Assembly (NCBI GenBank): GCA_963969365.1
Contig: OZ017762.1
Span: 1,364,001-1,428,000, forward strand
DNA length: 64,000 bases
Direction of reading: 5' to 3'
DNA from: Asterochloris sp. CNOR1
Taxonomy: Eukaryota; Chlorophyta; Trebouxiophyceae; Trebouxiales; Trebouxiaceae
Position numbers and translations under genes: made by a program. Below the pieces are notes generated by a model. The model ran no database searches. It was not told where the DNA came from and worked only from the letters and a program-made list of their open reading frames with translations. Position 1 is the stretch's first letter. The number at the start of each line of letters is the position of its first letter. Positions 50,377-60,800 of this stretch are shown here, one piece after another.

Positions 50377-53300
50377 ATGAAGCGCCAGTCCAGCCTTGTG
50401 AGGCAGCTCTCAAGGTGAGCTGGCACGCTGGTGACATGCTGCTGGAGGATGCTGTGCTGCACTCCCTGAAGGAGAGCTTGCTGCAAAGGCCTCTGGAGTT
50501 CGGTGGCCAGGCACGATATGTGAGATGCCAAGTGAGCCCGCAATCACAGGATGCTGCCGCCATGAAACCTTGTGTAGGCAGCATTAGGCATGGCGGTGTG
50601 CTGCATGTTTGAAGCAGTGCTGAGCCTCCGAGGCTGCAACCCCAGGACCGCAGGCAGCCGCACAACAGCGCCTTGCATCTGCAAGCATGCTTGAATGGAA
50701 GCGAAGCGCACCTGAATGAAGCCTTCTCAGGCTTGCTATGTGTTTTCCTGCAGAATCCTGCGGCCGTCTGTGGGAGCTGTCAGTGGAAAGCTGCCTGCAG
50801 TGAATGGAGCAAGGTCTGGCATGCGCTCAGGTGCGCATTGCTGCTGGCCTCCACTGGGATGTCTTCGTGGGAACTGCATCCCGCAGCTACCTGGTCTCAT
50901 ATGCAACCTATTCATCAAGGCATCCTGTGCTGCACTGAGTGACCCTCCTTCCTATTTGGAGCCTGGCACAACTCTCCACCTGTCAGAGATACCTCTGCGC
51001 CTGCGCCCTGCTCATTGATTGCAAACGACTTCTGGATGTGATGTGCCTGTTGAACAGCTGATCAGCCTGGCGTGATGGACAGAGGCGTTGCACAGCCAAG
51101 ATTTGCCCTTGGTGCTCCATCAAGGGCCTGCTGTTGGACTGCCTTGGCGAATAGAGGCTTGAAGGCGGCCTTTTTGCATCTGGCAGCATGCCACACCTGC
51201 AGTTACAAATTCCCCTGTGCAGGGCTGGGAGGCCTCCCCTGGCGGACAGAGGCACTTGATGAAGCTCTGTTACATTTGGATAGCTGGAGCGGGTGGTTTG
51301 GGAGGACCAATGGGCGGGATGTCATCAGAACCCTGATCGCAGAAGCATCGCCGTCAGAGCTGAACCACATGGTGCGCCTCCAATGTAGTGTGGGTGCAGA
51401 GAGACCCTGCAGGAGCCAGTCTGCAGGTTGAGACAGACCTTGTGACGCCATGCAAGGCTAAAGTGGACAGACTCTCGTCATTGCAGCTAGCACACTCTGC
51501 GATGTCAAGGCTGCAGCTTTAATCCATGCCGGCAAAGCTGCTTGGCATGCTTGTGCAGCCTCACAAGCCCCTTTGCAGCGCACTCCTGAAGCCTGCACAT
51601 GACCGGCAGCCCCAGCAGGCTTTGCTGCCACAGTGGCTTGTCTGTGCCCTGCAGATTGCCAACAGCAACATGGAGCGCTTCTGGCGCCTATGCAATGCGG
51701 ATGTGAGGGAGGTCCTGCAGCCCAGGCTGCCAGAGCTGCGCCCCTCAGCTTGTGAGGCAATGATCTCCGGCCTGCAAAAACTGTGAGTTCGCTCATGCAC
51801 TGCGCTGCAATGCTGTCCTGGACTCAAATTGCAAGTGTACATGGACAACCCTGGCAGCAACCTGCTGGCTGCTCCTCAGCCCTCCAGGCAATCATCTCTG
51901 GCCTGCAGAAGTGGGTGTTGAGAGAAGAATCCTCGGCCCTGCTCCTTAGCCCGATGCCATGTAGACACAAGGCAGCCTGCATAGCAAGACCCTGCTGGCT
52001 GAACGTTCAGCCTGGGAGGTTGCGGGTCACTGGCTCGCAACAGGATTGTTTTGATGCTGTCAGAAGCCCTGGGTCTTGTGGCAGCCTCCAGCACAGGGGC
52101 AGGCACAGAGGCCTAGCTCCAATTCCGCAATGCTGCCTGGTTTATGAAGGTGCATCTTCCTGCACAGTGTCTGGGCCTGCTGGGGCATGGGCTATGCAGC
52201 AGCGGCGCCCTCCTGCAGCGACCTGCACTCAAGCTTGCATGGTGCTGGCTGTTTTGCGCAGGGCTTCCTGCTGCGCAATGTGGGCCTGCCGGGGGGGTCA
52301 GCTGTGCTGCAGACGTAGTTCCTGCAGCAAAGTGTACTCAATCTCACACTGGTGTTGGTCTTGTTGTGCAGGGGCATCTTTCATGTGCTGCAGAGACATT
52401 TCCTGTAGGACATGAAGTGTGCTCCCACATTGGTGCCGGCTATGTTGTGCAGGGGCATCTTCCAGCGCAACCTAGGCCTGCGCGGATGGTGGGTGGACTG
52501 GGTACGTGACATCTTCTTCAGCATGCATGGCAAGGACCTCACCGCTCTCAAAAATGCGCTGGACGATGGAGGGGATGCCCACAACATCCACCAGCTGCTG
52601 TACACTGACATCCTGGTGAGAAATGATTTCATGATGGTTTTGTGAGCTGTCAGGCACCTGCTGCTGGTGCCGGTGCAGCACACACCTCGGCTTGTGCTCG
52701 GCTGATGTCATCCAGCTGCTTGCAGGACAACCATGTGAGGGAGGAACTGCTGACCCACATTGCCCGCGAGGCAGCAGCCGTCAGAGAGGCCGGCTGGCGC
52801 GCCCTCAAAGTGGTCTCGGATATCGACGACACTTTCCTCTGTAGTGGCGGACACTTCCCCTCTGGTGAGCTTCAGCTGCTGCCTGTTTAGTGAGGTTACC
52901 TACAGGAGCATGTACGCCCATTCTCATCTCTAGTTGTAGGGTGGCAGTTGTCTTTGTTGACTGTCAACTGATGTCCTGCGGGCAGGTGCCAGACTTGCAC
53001 AGCGCTATACCCCTGCAGGCGTCGATAAAAGCTTCCCCAAGGGGACCATCTACCCTGGCGTGATTGCTCTTTACCGGGCCCTGACAGAGGCCAAGCACTA
53101 CAGAAAGATGCATCGCATCACCAGCCGCCAGCAGCTGTTCAATGGCAATGGCAACCTCAGCAGCCGTGGCGGTGTGATACCAGCCTCAGAGCTCAGCACC
53201 GCCATGGAGGAGGTGAGTTTGCTTGGGTTTGTTTAATGCATATCAACAAGCTGCTGTATGCAAGCGACAGACAAGTCACAGCAGAAGTGGCCTTGTGCCG

Positions 53301-56300
53301 GCAATCTCTCAGCCACTTGCACTCTGCAGCTGTGGCCCCAGGATTCTGCTCAGCTGGCCTGCACAGTGACTGCCTGCATAAATCTTTCAAAGCCATGTTG
53401 GCAAGCCCTTTTGGCCGAGCACGCTGCGTCTCATATCTGCTTTGGGAACCTCTTTGAAGCCCCTGTGTGAGCCCTGAGCAAGCTCTGTCTGCAATGTGCC
53501 TCCCTGCAAGCTTTGACTTGCCTGCTGACATGCAGTTGGCCGGCAGGGGGCCACCTGCAGGTCATCGCTGTCGTCCGGGAGGTGTGGCAGTGATCAGCTC
53601 ACCTCACTTCACACCGCCTTGCACCCTCAACAACCCTCATCATGGCATGCAGGGCGCCTGCTGTGTGGTAACCCTGGCAGTGTTCAGCGAAAGTGCCCTG
53701 CACCTGCCCCGTGGCGCAACGCTCAGGAAGGGTGCAGCTCAGTCACCCAAAGTGAACTAGCCAAAAAGTGCTGCACCTTTGCAGGTTGCTGCTGTACTGC
53801 GCGCCTGGGGGCCCACTGGCTTGGCATGTCAAATCTGTAGGTGCATAAGTGTCCATTGCTGTCTGCAGGCCATCTGCTGAGCAGTCAACCTCGCCAGCGA
53901 CCAGCTGATAACTGCCTGCAGGCAGTGCCTGATCCAAACCTTTGGGTCTCCCCAGCGCCGGAGTCCCTCCACTCCTGGTCAGCACCTGCACGTCATAAGC
54001 CCTCTCAAACCTGCCTGCAGGTTACTTGCTGCGCAGTCGACCCCGGGAGTGACCAGCTGACTGCTGTGCACCTGCCCCCTAGTGCCACGCTGGAGGAGGC
54101 AGCCCAGAGGCTGGGCCAGGAGCTCACCGATGAGGACGCCGCTGTGCAGCAGTTCTGGGTCAACCTAGAGTCTGGGGACGACCTCCCGCGCCTGCCCTAC
54201 GGCGACCCCATCTTTGAGATCAACCTCGTACTGCTGTCAGCGCGGCCAGGGGGCAAGAGGTGAGCATGCTGGCAGCCTTAGACTGCATGCGCGCTCATGC
54301 TATGAGGCACATTATGGCATCAGCATGTAGCTCTGGCTGAGGCCATTGTTGAGGCGGTCGCGCTCATGACATCAGTGTACATCATCATGACATCAGTCTG
54401 GGGGGAAAGCCCTTGGTGGCGGGACGTGCAGGCCTCAAGTTCTGCCTCATGGTGCCCTCATGAGCAGCTGTGCCATGAGCATCATGGCTCAGATCTTTGC
54501 GTGACTTTTGTGTGGACAATTGAATCCTATGGTGTTCCAGGGCTGTAAGAGCAACGAAAGGGGTTCCAGCATTAGTTTGATCTCCAATGCTGCAGCGTGT
54601 GCTTTGCTAGCGTATTGGCCTGCTTCATTGTTCACAACTCTGCAAGCCTGACATGCCCCTGATTTAACAGGGAGCCTCTTAATTCAGCTTCAAGGACCCA
54701 CTCTCCTGGGGCAGTGGCTTGCTGTGCGTCTGACTTAAGGATGTTTGCAGGAGCTTGTTGCCTCTCATACGCACCTGAGGGCATTTTGAAATGTATGTTG
54801 ACCCACCCTGCAGGGGTGGTGGCCTGCTAACTCGCCTGACGTATGGACGCTTCCAAGAGCTGGTTGCTTCCGGGCACATGCACGCGCTGCCTACCCTCCT
54901 GCCAGGACAGTGGCACGCTGGGCTCAAGGCCGTGAAGAGTATTCTCAGAAGAATTTTCATCAAGAGGGATCGCGCATGGAAGGCTTACACCAAGGTGCGC
55001 TGCTGGCATGGGGATGTGTGTTGCCTGTTTAATGGCACCCTGTTCCTGCAGCGTCAGCAGACTTCAGCTGCGCTCCAGTGGTCAGGCAGATGCTATGTCA
55101 GCCTTCCTGTTGTATGTCCAAGACCAGTCAGCCCGTGCCTGCAGGCATGGGCACCGGTGGGCATGCACAAGTACCACTCCTTCATCGAGTATGTGCAGCT
55201 GTACCCTGAGTATGACTTCATCATGCTGGGGGACAACGGGCAGGGGGACGCCATGTGTGCAGACCGCGTGATCATGAAAGCAGGCAAGCTGGGGGGAGGG
55301 GCATGTGGGGCAATGCCTGTGAAGTTAGTGAGGCAGGGCATGGGGCATATATTCCTCAGCAGTGGTCAGCACTGACTGGCATTTTGGCCTTCGTGGGCAC
55401 TTGGCGGCCATGTCTGAGCATGGGCGAGATGAGAGTCGTCCAGAACATGCCGTATAAAAAACTTGCTGACAATACACAGGGGGACGTACTACGTACTGAC
55501 CACGCAACATCGTAACAAACAACCTGTGCAGTCTGGAATGAAGAGCAGCAACATGTGGCCGGTGTGTGCCCTACGAGTAAAGTGTTGAGCTGCCCTGGGA
55601 TGTTTGGCATGCATTGTGTGGGGCAGCTTGCACTGCTGCACAGCATGCTGCACATGACACCTGTGTGCAAATCTCGTGGGGCTACCGAGTGCGCTCGCAT
55701 GCGGCATGGTGGGGCAGTCGGGGCTGCTAGGCTGCAGACCTGGGTTTGCAGCTGGCAGGGCACTGGGCATTGATGGCTGTGCCTGTCCTGAAGGCTGCTG
55801 CAGCTGACCCATTTGCGCCTGATGCATGCTGTCTCAAATGGCCAGAGCACCCTGAAGGCTGCTTCAAACTGTTGTGGCGTGTCTCCAGTGCCCTGACTCT
55901 TGAGACAGACCTCGTGTGATGCTCTGCAGCAGATCAGCATGGCCTGATGCAAGACCACCCTGGCGTGAACATGAGCGGCAACGTTCCTCACTTCCATGGA
56001 GCCCTGATTCACATGGTCCAAGATCAAAAGCACACCCTCAGGTGAGCTTGCTGTGCTGTGTCAGGCTGCCACCTGCACAGTGCTGCACAGGGAGGTCGGG
56101 TGGCAATTTGCTGCAGGGTACAGGGTACTTGACCTGCCTGTGAGGGGACACTGGGCAGATAGGCAGCGCTGCAGACACTGTGAGGCGAGTGCAAGTTGGA
56201 GAGCAGAAGCGGACGCTCTGCTGGCTTGGTTGAGGGCTGCCTATGGCTGCTCCCTAGATTCACCCTACGCATGAACGGCTTAAGTTGTGGCGCTGCCTGA

Positions 56301-57902
56301 CAGCCATGATGTCAATCTGGAATATCATGGATCTCATAGCAGACCTTGGCGGACTGCAAAGAGTGGCATCTGCCATTGCACCTGCATTCACGCCTCTGCG
56401 GAGTCTTGCACCGATCTCTGGGCTTGTGCATGCTGCTGCAAGTCCAACACCAACCCCTGCAGGGCGTGAAGTTTGACGACCCCAGCGAGATGAACTCCCT
56501 GCTGGACCGCTGCTGCAGTCTTGCTGCCCTTGCTTCGCATTGCTTGCGTACAGGCATGTGGCCAGCCCCATTGAGAAAGTGCCCTTCTAAGCTCGGGCAA
56601 ACAAGCGCTGTCTCCCTCTGGCACCTTGAGCTGCGCCTGCTGCTAGGCAGTATGAACCCCGGAGAGAGCTTCACTTTGAGCAGCTCGGCCAACAACAAAT
56701 CGCACCTCCTGCAGGGCGCAGGAAAGGCCTGGCTGTTGCCTTGTTTCGTGTGCCATCACTGCAAACAAATGACAACAGAATAAGCACCGACCTGTGCCTC
56801 CACCTGCAGGGCTGTGGAAAGTGACGACCCCTCTGAGAATGACGCCCTTCTGAGCGCAGCCGAGCAGGGCCAGTCTACCCATGGGCGCTTCCAGTACTTC
56901 AACACCTTTGTGCACGCCGCACTCATTGTGTACGAGCTGGGCCTGCTGGATCTAGTCTCTGTCAAATATGTGAGTCCCATAGCAGGCTGCACAGCAACAC
57001 AGCGACCCTGACAAGTTATGTTCTGCACTCGCAGCGGTGCATCGCGTCTACATCTGGATAAAGCAGGGGCACGCAGCATTGATGTTGGCTGGTGCTGCTC
57101 TCATTTGCTGGGAGGCAGCAGCGACATGTCGTAAAACCAGGTCCTGGATGCTTCTGCGTGCCAGTCCTCTATGTCTCCTCAAGTCATGGCGGCACAGGTG
57201 AGGTAGGACCCCTCCAGCTACTGTGAGCTGCCTTTGCAGCATCTGCAAGGATGTTGACCAGTAATTGATGCAGTGCTGCTGCATATCAACCCAGGCTGGT
57301 GATTGAGGTGTTGGCACAGCATTGGAGGGGTTCTTCTTGGGGCGCTTGTGGGCAGATCTGCATGGATGTCAACCAGTAGACACTTGGCGATGCAAGTCAT
57401 GCCAGGCGACCAGTGATGGGCAGCTTCACCCTTCCTCAAGGCATTGATGCTGCTGCAGGTTGCCATGGAGGCAGTGGAGGACTTCATGCGCCTGCAAGCC
57501 CGTGCCCGGCTGGGGCAGCAAGGATTCCGCCAGTGGCAGAAGCAGCACGCCTACAAGATCCAGGAGGTCAGTTTTGTGGTCCTCCCAGGCGACACAAGAA
57601 AGACACACCAAGCTTATGTTGCAGCACGGACTGTCAAGGCTGCTGCCTTGCTCCAGATGCGCTTGTAGGAGTCACCAAGTTTCAGGCTAGCCGCCTGACT
57701 GCACTGCCCTGCACTGGCTTGCCTGTCACTTTGACTGCACGGGGCAAACACAGCAATGATCATTGACATTTGAGACACCTGTGTCCTGCAGAGCCTGAAT
57801 CATGACATCACAGAATTGAACCAGTTACTGCCAGAGGGAGAGCGGCTCGAGCTGTTGGATATGGTGCAGCCAACTGCACCGCGGCAGAAACGTTCTGTGT
57901 GA
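50377..57902 (+). CDS. APP1/DUF2183-type phosphatidate phosphatase-like protein
   Basis: Exons that fit phase: 50377-50414 (start, tentative), 51223-51371, 51655-51782, 52453-52615, 52726-52864, 53019-53212, 54021-54259, 54814-54994, 55145-55283, one ending 56041, 56810-56969, 57459-57566, 57792-57902. The HAD catalytic motif is VVSDIDDTFLCSGG. Next come GTIYPGVIALYRAL, NLVLLSARPGG, HALPTLLPGQW, IEYVQLYPEYDFIMLGDNGQ then GD, and a C-terminal block TFVHAALIVYELGLLDLVSV. This order is that of the App1/DUF2183 family. The fungal member dephosphorylates phosphatidate at actin patches. The N-terminal half is Trp-rich and conserved-looking (GLRGWWVDWVRDIFF) but of unknown role. Two extra exons (53019-53212 and 54021-54259) lengthen the span between DIDDT and SARP. 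Exon 55145-55283 seems to use a GC donor. Confidence 0.82.
51855..52405 (+). repeat. Ghost edges in the phosphatase gene, first cluster
   Basis: The end of exon 51655-51782 (GAGGCAATGATCTCCGGCCT then GCAAAAACT/GTGAG) is repeated at about 51880-51925 (CAGGCAATCATCTCTGGCCT then GCAGAAGTGGGTG). The start of exon 52453 (GTGCAG then GGGCATCTTCCAGCGCAACC) is echoed upstream at about 52255-52300 (GCGCAGGGCTTCCTGCTGCG then CAATGTGGGCCTG) and 52365-52410. Confidence 0.75.
53640..53925 (+). repeat. Ghost copies of exon 54021-54259 start
   Basis: The true exon begins after CTGCAG with residues VTCCAVDPGSDQLTAVHLPP. Upstream copies lie at about 53648-53740 (GACCVVTLAVFSESALHLPR then GATLRKGAA, still protein-like), 53780-53830 (acceptor plus a short match) and 53864-53925 (CATCTGCTGAGCAGTCAACC). 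The first copy aligns over about 30 codons, so it may once have been a whole exon. Confidence 0.75.
56450..56700 (+). repeat. Ghost copies of exon 56810-56969 start
   Basis: The real exon starts CTGCAGGGCTGTGGAAAGTG and encodes VESDDPSENDALL. At 56458-56515 the sequence CTGCAGGGCGTGAAGTTTGA encodes VKFDDPSEMNSLLDRC, an obvious copy. A more decayed copy near 56645-56700 keeps GAGAGCTTCACTTTGAGCAG. Both are on the intron side. Confidence 0.75.
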
Positions 57903-58166
57903 CAGGCGCGTAAGTGCCCCGTCACATTTGTGGCAGGTCCACTAGAACATATTAACTGTAGCTCCTGCTTTCTCCCTCCCCAACAGTGCGTGTTTTGATC
58001 TTTCCCCAGACACTGGACTGAGTTCATGTGCTGGACCAAGTAGCCACTCTCAGTTATGTGTATCAACAGTGGGATTTGAAAGCTTAAAGTCTTTCATGAG
58101 AGTCATGGGCTGTGGCACAAGGGCCTGTGACATACAGATGGCCCTGCACTGTACATAGACTACTGC
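57903..58166. other. Intergenic between convergent genes
   Basis: About 260 bases between the phosphatase stop (plus) and the DUF1232 stop (minus), holding both 3' UTRs. No other feature was noticed. Confidence 0.4.
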
Positions 58167-58868
58167 CTACATCACTTTCTGTCGCTGCTTTCTCTGATAC
58201 AAAAGCCACCAGCCTGCCTGGAGGCTCGCTGCGGCAACAAATGTGGTGGAGAGCATTGCAGTAGCTGCTTTCTGCCACCATTCTGGCAGCAGGTGCTTCA
58301 TTGCCCAGTGGATGCTCAGCAAGATGCTGGCATTCCAAAGCACAAAGACTGCACAGGTCCCTGCAAGACTGTGCTCTAAATTGATGGGGTGGCTTGCTGC
58401 CCTGGCCCGAGCATAGGCCATGATGTTTGGAGGGATGAGCCACACAGCGAGAGCAATCAGGCCTGCATGTGGCAGGCGCAGAGAGCCAGACTTCATCAGC
58501 AGAGGTCCATGCTGCAAGGGGCAGGGTTGACCCTGGTGTGCACCTGTCGCCCCACCTGGCAGCAACAATATGTCGTCCAGGAAGCCTATCACAGGCAGAA
58601 AGTCTGGAATCAAGTCAATCGCGCTGCAATTAATAGTACGGCATGCTAAACTGTGTCTGCCGAAGTGTTGATCTGCTGCTGGTCACCTCAGAGCGTATGT
58701 GAGGGCCACAGCAGCAATCAGCTTGGGCCAGATGCTGACTTCTGGATGTTGCACAGCGTAATACAGGGCGAGCACGGATTGCTTGAGCCTTTTAGCTGCT
58801 CCTCTGATACGTTGCACCAAGTTCTCAGGGGCCCCCATTGTGCGCCTGGTCTGGGGCTGCCCCTGCAA
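58167..58868 (-). CDS. DUF1232 (YkvA-like) membrane protein
   Basis: Three exons join in phase: 58868-58687, 58623-58556 and 58462-58167. The spliced protein reads KLIAAVALTYALSAIDLIPD then FLPVIGFLDDILLLPG and LIALAVWLIPPNIMAYARAR. This is the DUF1232 signature (short helix, Asp-Leu-Ile-Pro-Asp, Leu-Asp-Asp, then a Leu-Ile-Pro-Pro box). Two further hydrophobic helices follow (CAVFVLWNASILLSI and LSTTFVAAASLQAGWWLLY) with a basic C-terminus, RKQRQKVM. Family members are small membrane proteins of unknown function. Start is M1 at 58868 or M11 at 58838. The long open frame on the opposite strand is its shadow. Confidence 0.85.
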
Positions 58869-58899
58869 ACAAGCAGCACCCCCTCAGCCAGGTCGCTGA

Positions 58900-59400
58900 T
58901 GTCATGGTGTATGGGGGCGGAGGCTGATGTCCACCTGCAGAGCACTGCCAGCCAGAGCCAGATATGGTCGACCAAGCGTAGACTGCTGCTCAGACAGACT
59001 CCATTGCCAGCTTCAGCTATCGGGTCGGCCTTTGCCAACAGCGACCTCAGGGCACTATCACTCGCCACTGATGGGAACTGCGCCTTGCGCAGCATGGAAG
59101 TCCAGACATCTTCCTCTCAAGCACCACACGCTTACCAGCTGCAACTAGCAGAGCGCCTATCTCCCTCAAGGTCAGTGGAGGTTCCAACTCTGCCGCCCTC
59201 GCCGCTGCCTCAAGCGTCTCCTGCGTCATCCACTGCACCTCTATCCCCAGTGTATCGCCTTCTGCATAGCCGTACTGCAGCATCACCCTGGAGAGCCGCT
59301 GCCTCCTGTCAGGTGGCGACCAGTCCTGGCAATCAGCTCCTGGATCGTGACCATGACTGGCCTGCAGCAGGAGCACGACATCTACTGTCCCCACCAGCTG
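58900..59400 (-). CDS. Possible exons of an unrecognised gene
   Basis: One piece near 59270-59140 reads YGYAEGDTLGIEVQWMTQET and on to LREIGALLVAAG, with a GTAAGC donor. A second near 59060-58940 reads SALRSLLAKADPIAEAGNGV and on to DHIWLWLAVLC. Both look protein-like. I could not establish start, stop or family. They could be upstream exons of the DUF1232 gene or a separate gene. Confidence 0.35.
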
Positions 59401-60800
59401 AACCAGTGTTCTATCTGCCCAAGCAACTGAGGACACAGACGGCCCCATGGCCGGCGCTAGTCAGGCGCAATCATGGGGCGCTTGCACACACTGTCACTCA
59501 CTGCACATTGCAAATGACACATGTCGTGAAGCGTGAAACAGGAGACAGGACACACAGGGCCTCCAGGCGTCCAGGGCCTGCAGAGAGGCCACCTTGTGAG
59601 CGCGCAACACCTTTTCTGCAGGATACCAGTGCAGTCAGATCAGCAAGTGTAGTCAGACGGATCAGTGCAGTCAGATTGATCAGTGATGACAGACTGAGCG
59701 AGCTGTGGAGCATCTATCGTGTCCATACTCTGCAAGATGTGCATACAGTATTAAGACTGTCCAGTCAGTGGACTCCTGAACCAAAATGCATTCTGATGCC
59801 TCACAGGAGTGCCCCAAGAAGTTGCTGAGGCCCTCAGCCTCTTGAGTGGCTGCTACAAAGCAGCCCCCTATGGTGCAGACCTCCACTCACACCGAGAGGA
59901 ACAGGCAGGAGACCTGACGGCCTGCTCCTGCACGGAAAGGTCTGTGTGGTGCTGCTGGCCTGGCTACTGATCAGCTCCTGCGGAAGCACCGCTGCCTGCA
60001 GTACAGGACATGCTGCATGCCGCCAGAACTTTGGGCTCCCAGGCATTTGCAGCGGAAGCAACGTGTGCGGTGACATGAAAGCTTCTGCACAAGCGTCAGG
60101 TGCTTGCTGTGCAGGCACATACATGCAGCATCAGGTCAGGTGTTGCACCTTCACTTGTAGAGCGTCGCAAGGCCTCTCAGTCTAAAAGACAGGCACGCCT
60201 GTCGCGACGGGTGGTTGTGGTCGCGCACCGTGTCCCAGGACCCTCCGATGATGATTTAAATTTAAAGTCCGTAGCCTCAATGCACGGGCATAGGACTATG
60301 ATCATTTCATCCCACCAATGAACTTTGCTGAAGGTGTAGGGGTACAAAAAGAAGCAGTACAGGCATATCAAGCAGGTCACTGTACTTGGCTGGTAAAGAG
60401 GGAGCCGGCGCTCATAGCAGGCCTTGGCACTGTGCTGGGCTTCATCACCACGTTGGACTGCTAGCTGAGGTTGCTGCCCGAAATGCAAACACCCTGGATC
60501 CTGTATGGCGCAGGGGGGGGCTCAGCCCCCCTGACTGGCTTGCCACGCCCTCTCAGCTCGTAGACTTCGCAGTCATGAGAGAGTTATGCTTGGGTATGAC
60601 TGTGACCAGCAGTCTTCCCCTCGCAGGGCACCAGGCTCCAAGGCGGCACACCCCAAGCAACAACTCAGCATGGGGACCTTAGGGGAAGACAATCATGTGA
60701 TGAGTCTAGCGCATTGCTATGAAATTGGGGCTCTAATCAGCAGCTGGTGAGCTGGGGACACATCACGGCACATAGAGGGGTCACCCAGGGTGTCTGTTCC
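59401..60800. other. No clear gene; 3' flank of the LINE
   Basis: Downstream of the LINE stop (minus strand) this holds its 3' UTR. I could not find the poly-A or short-repeat tail or a target-site duplication, so the element's end is unknown. A short plus-strand frame near 60160-60320 (basic, SKRQARLSRRVVVVAHRVPG) has no supporting splice sites. A G-run/C-run hairpin lies at 60513-60531. Confidence 0.4.
60513..60531. repeat. G/C-run hairpin
   Basis: A run of eight G, then CTCAG, then six C can fold into a short very stable stem. On the minus strand it lies in the presumed 3' UTR of the LINE. Its role is unknown. Confidence 0.5.

Noticed and set aside
56450-56520. Coding exon VKFDDPSEMNSLLDRC in the phosphatase gene
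   Set aside because: It duplicates the start of exon 56810-56969 and quickly meets stops, so it is treated as a ghost edge.
58653-59828. 391-codon open frame on the plus strand
   Set aside because: It lies opposite the DUF1232 exons and the possible minus-strand exons, and its composition (Ser/Thr/Arg-rich, no domain) is that of an antisense shadow.
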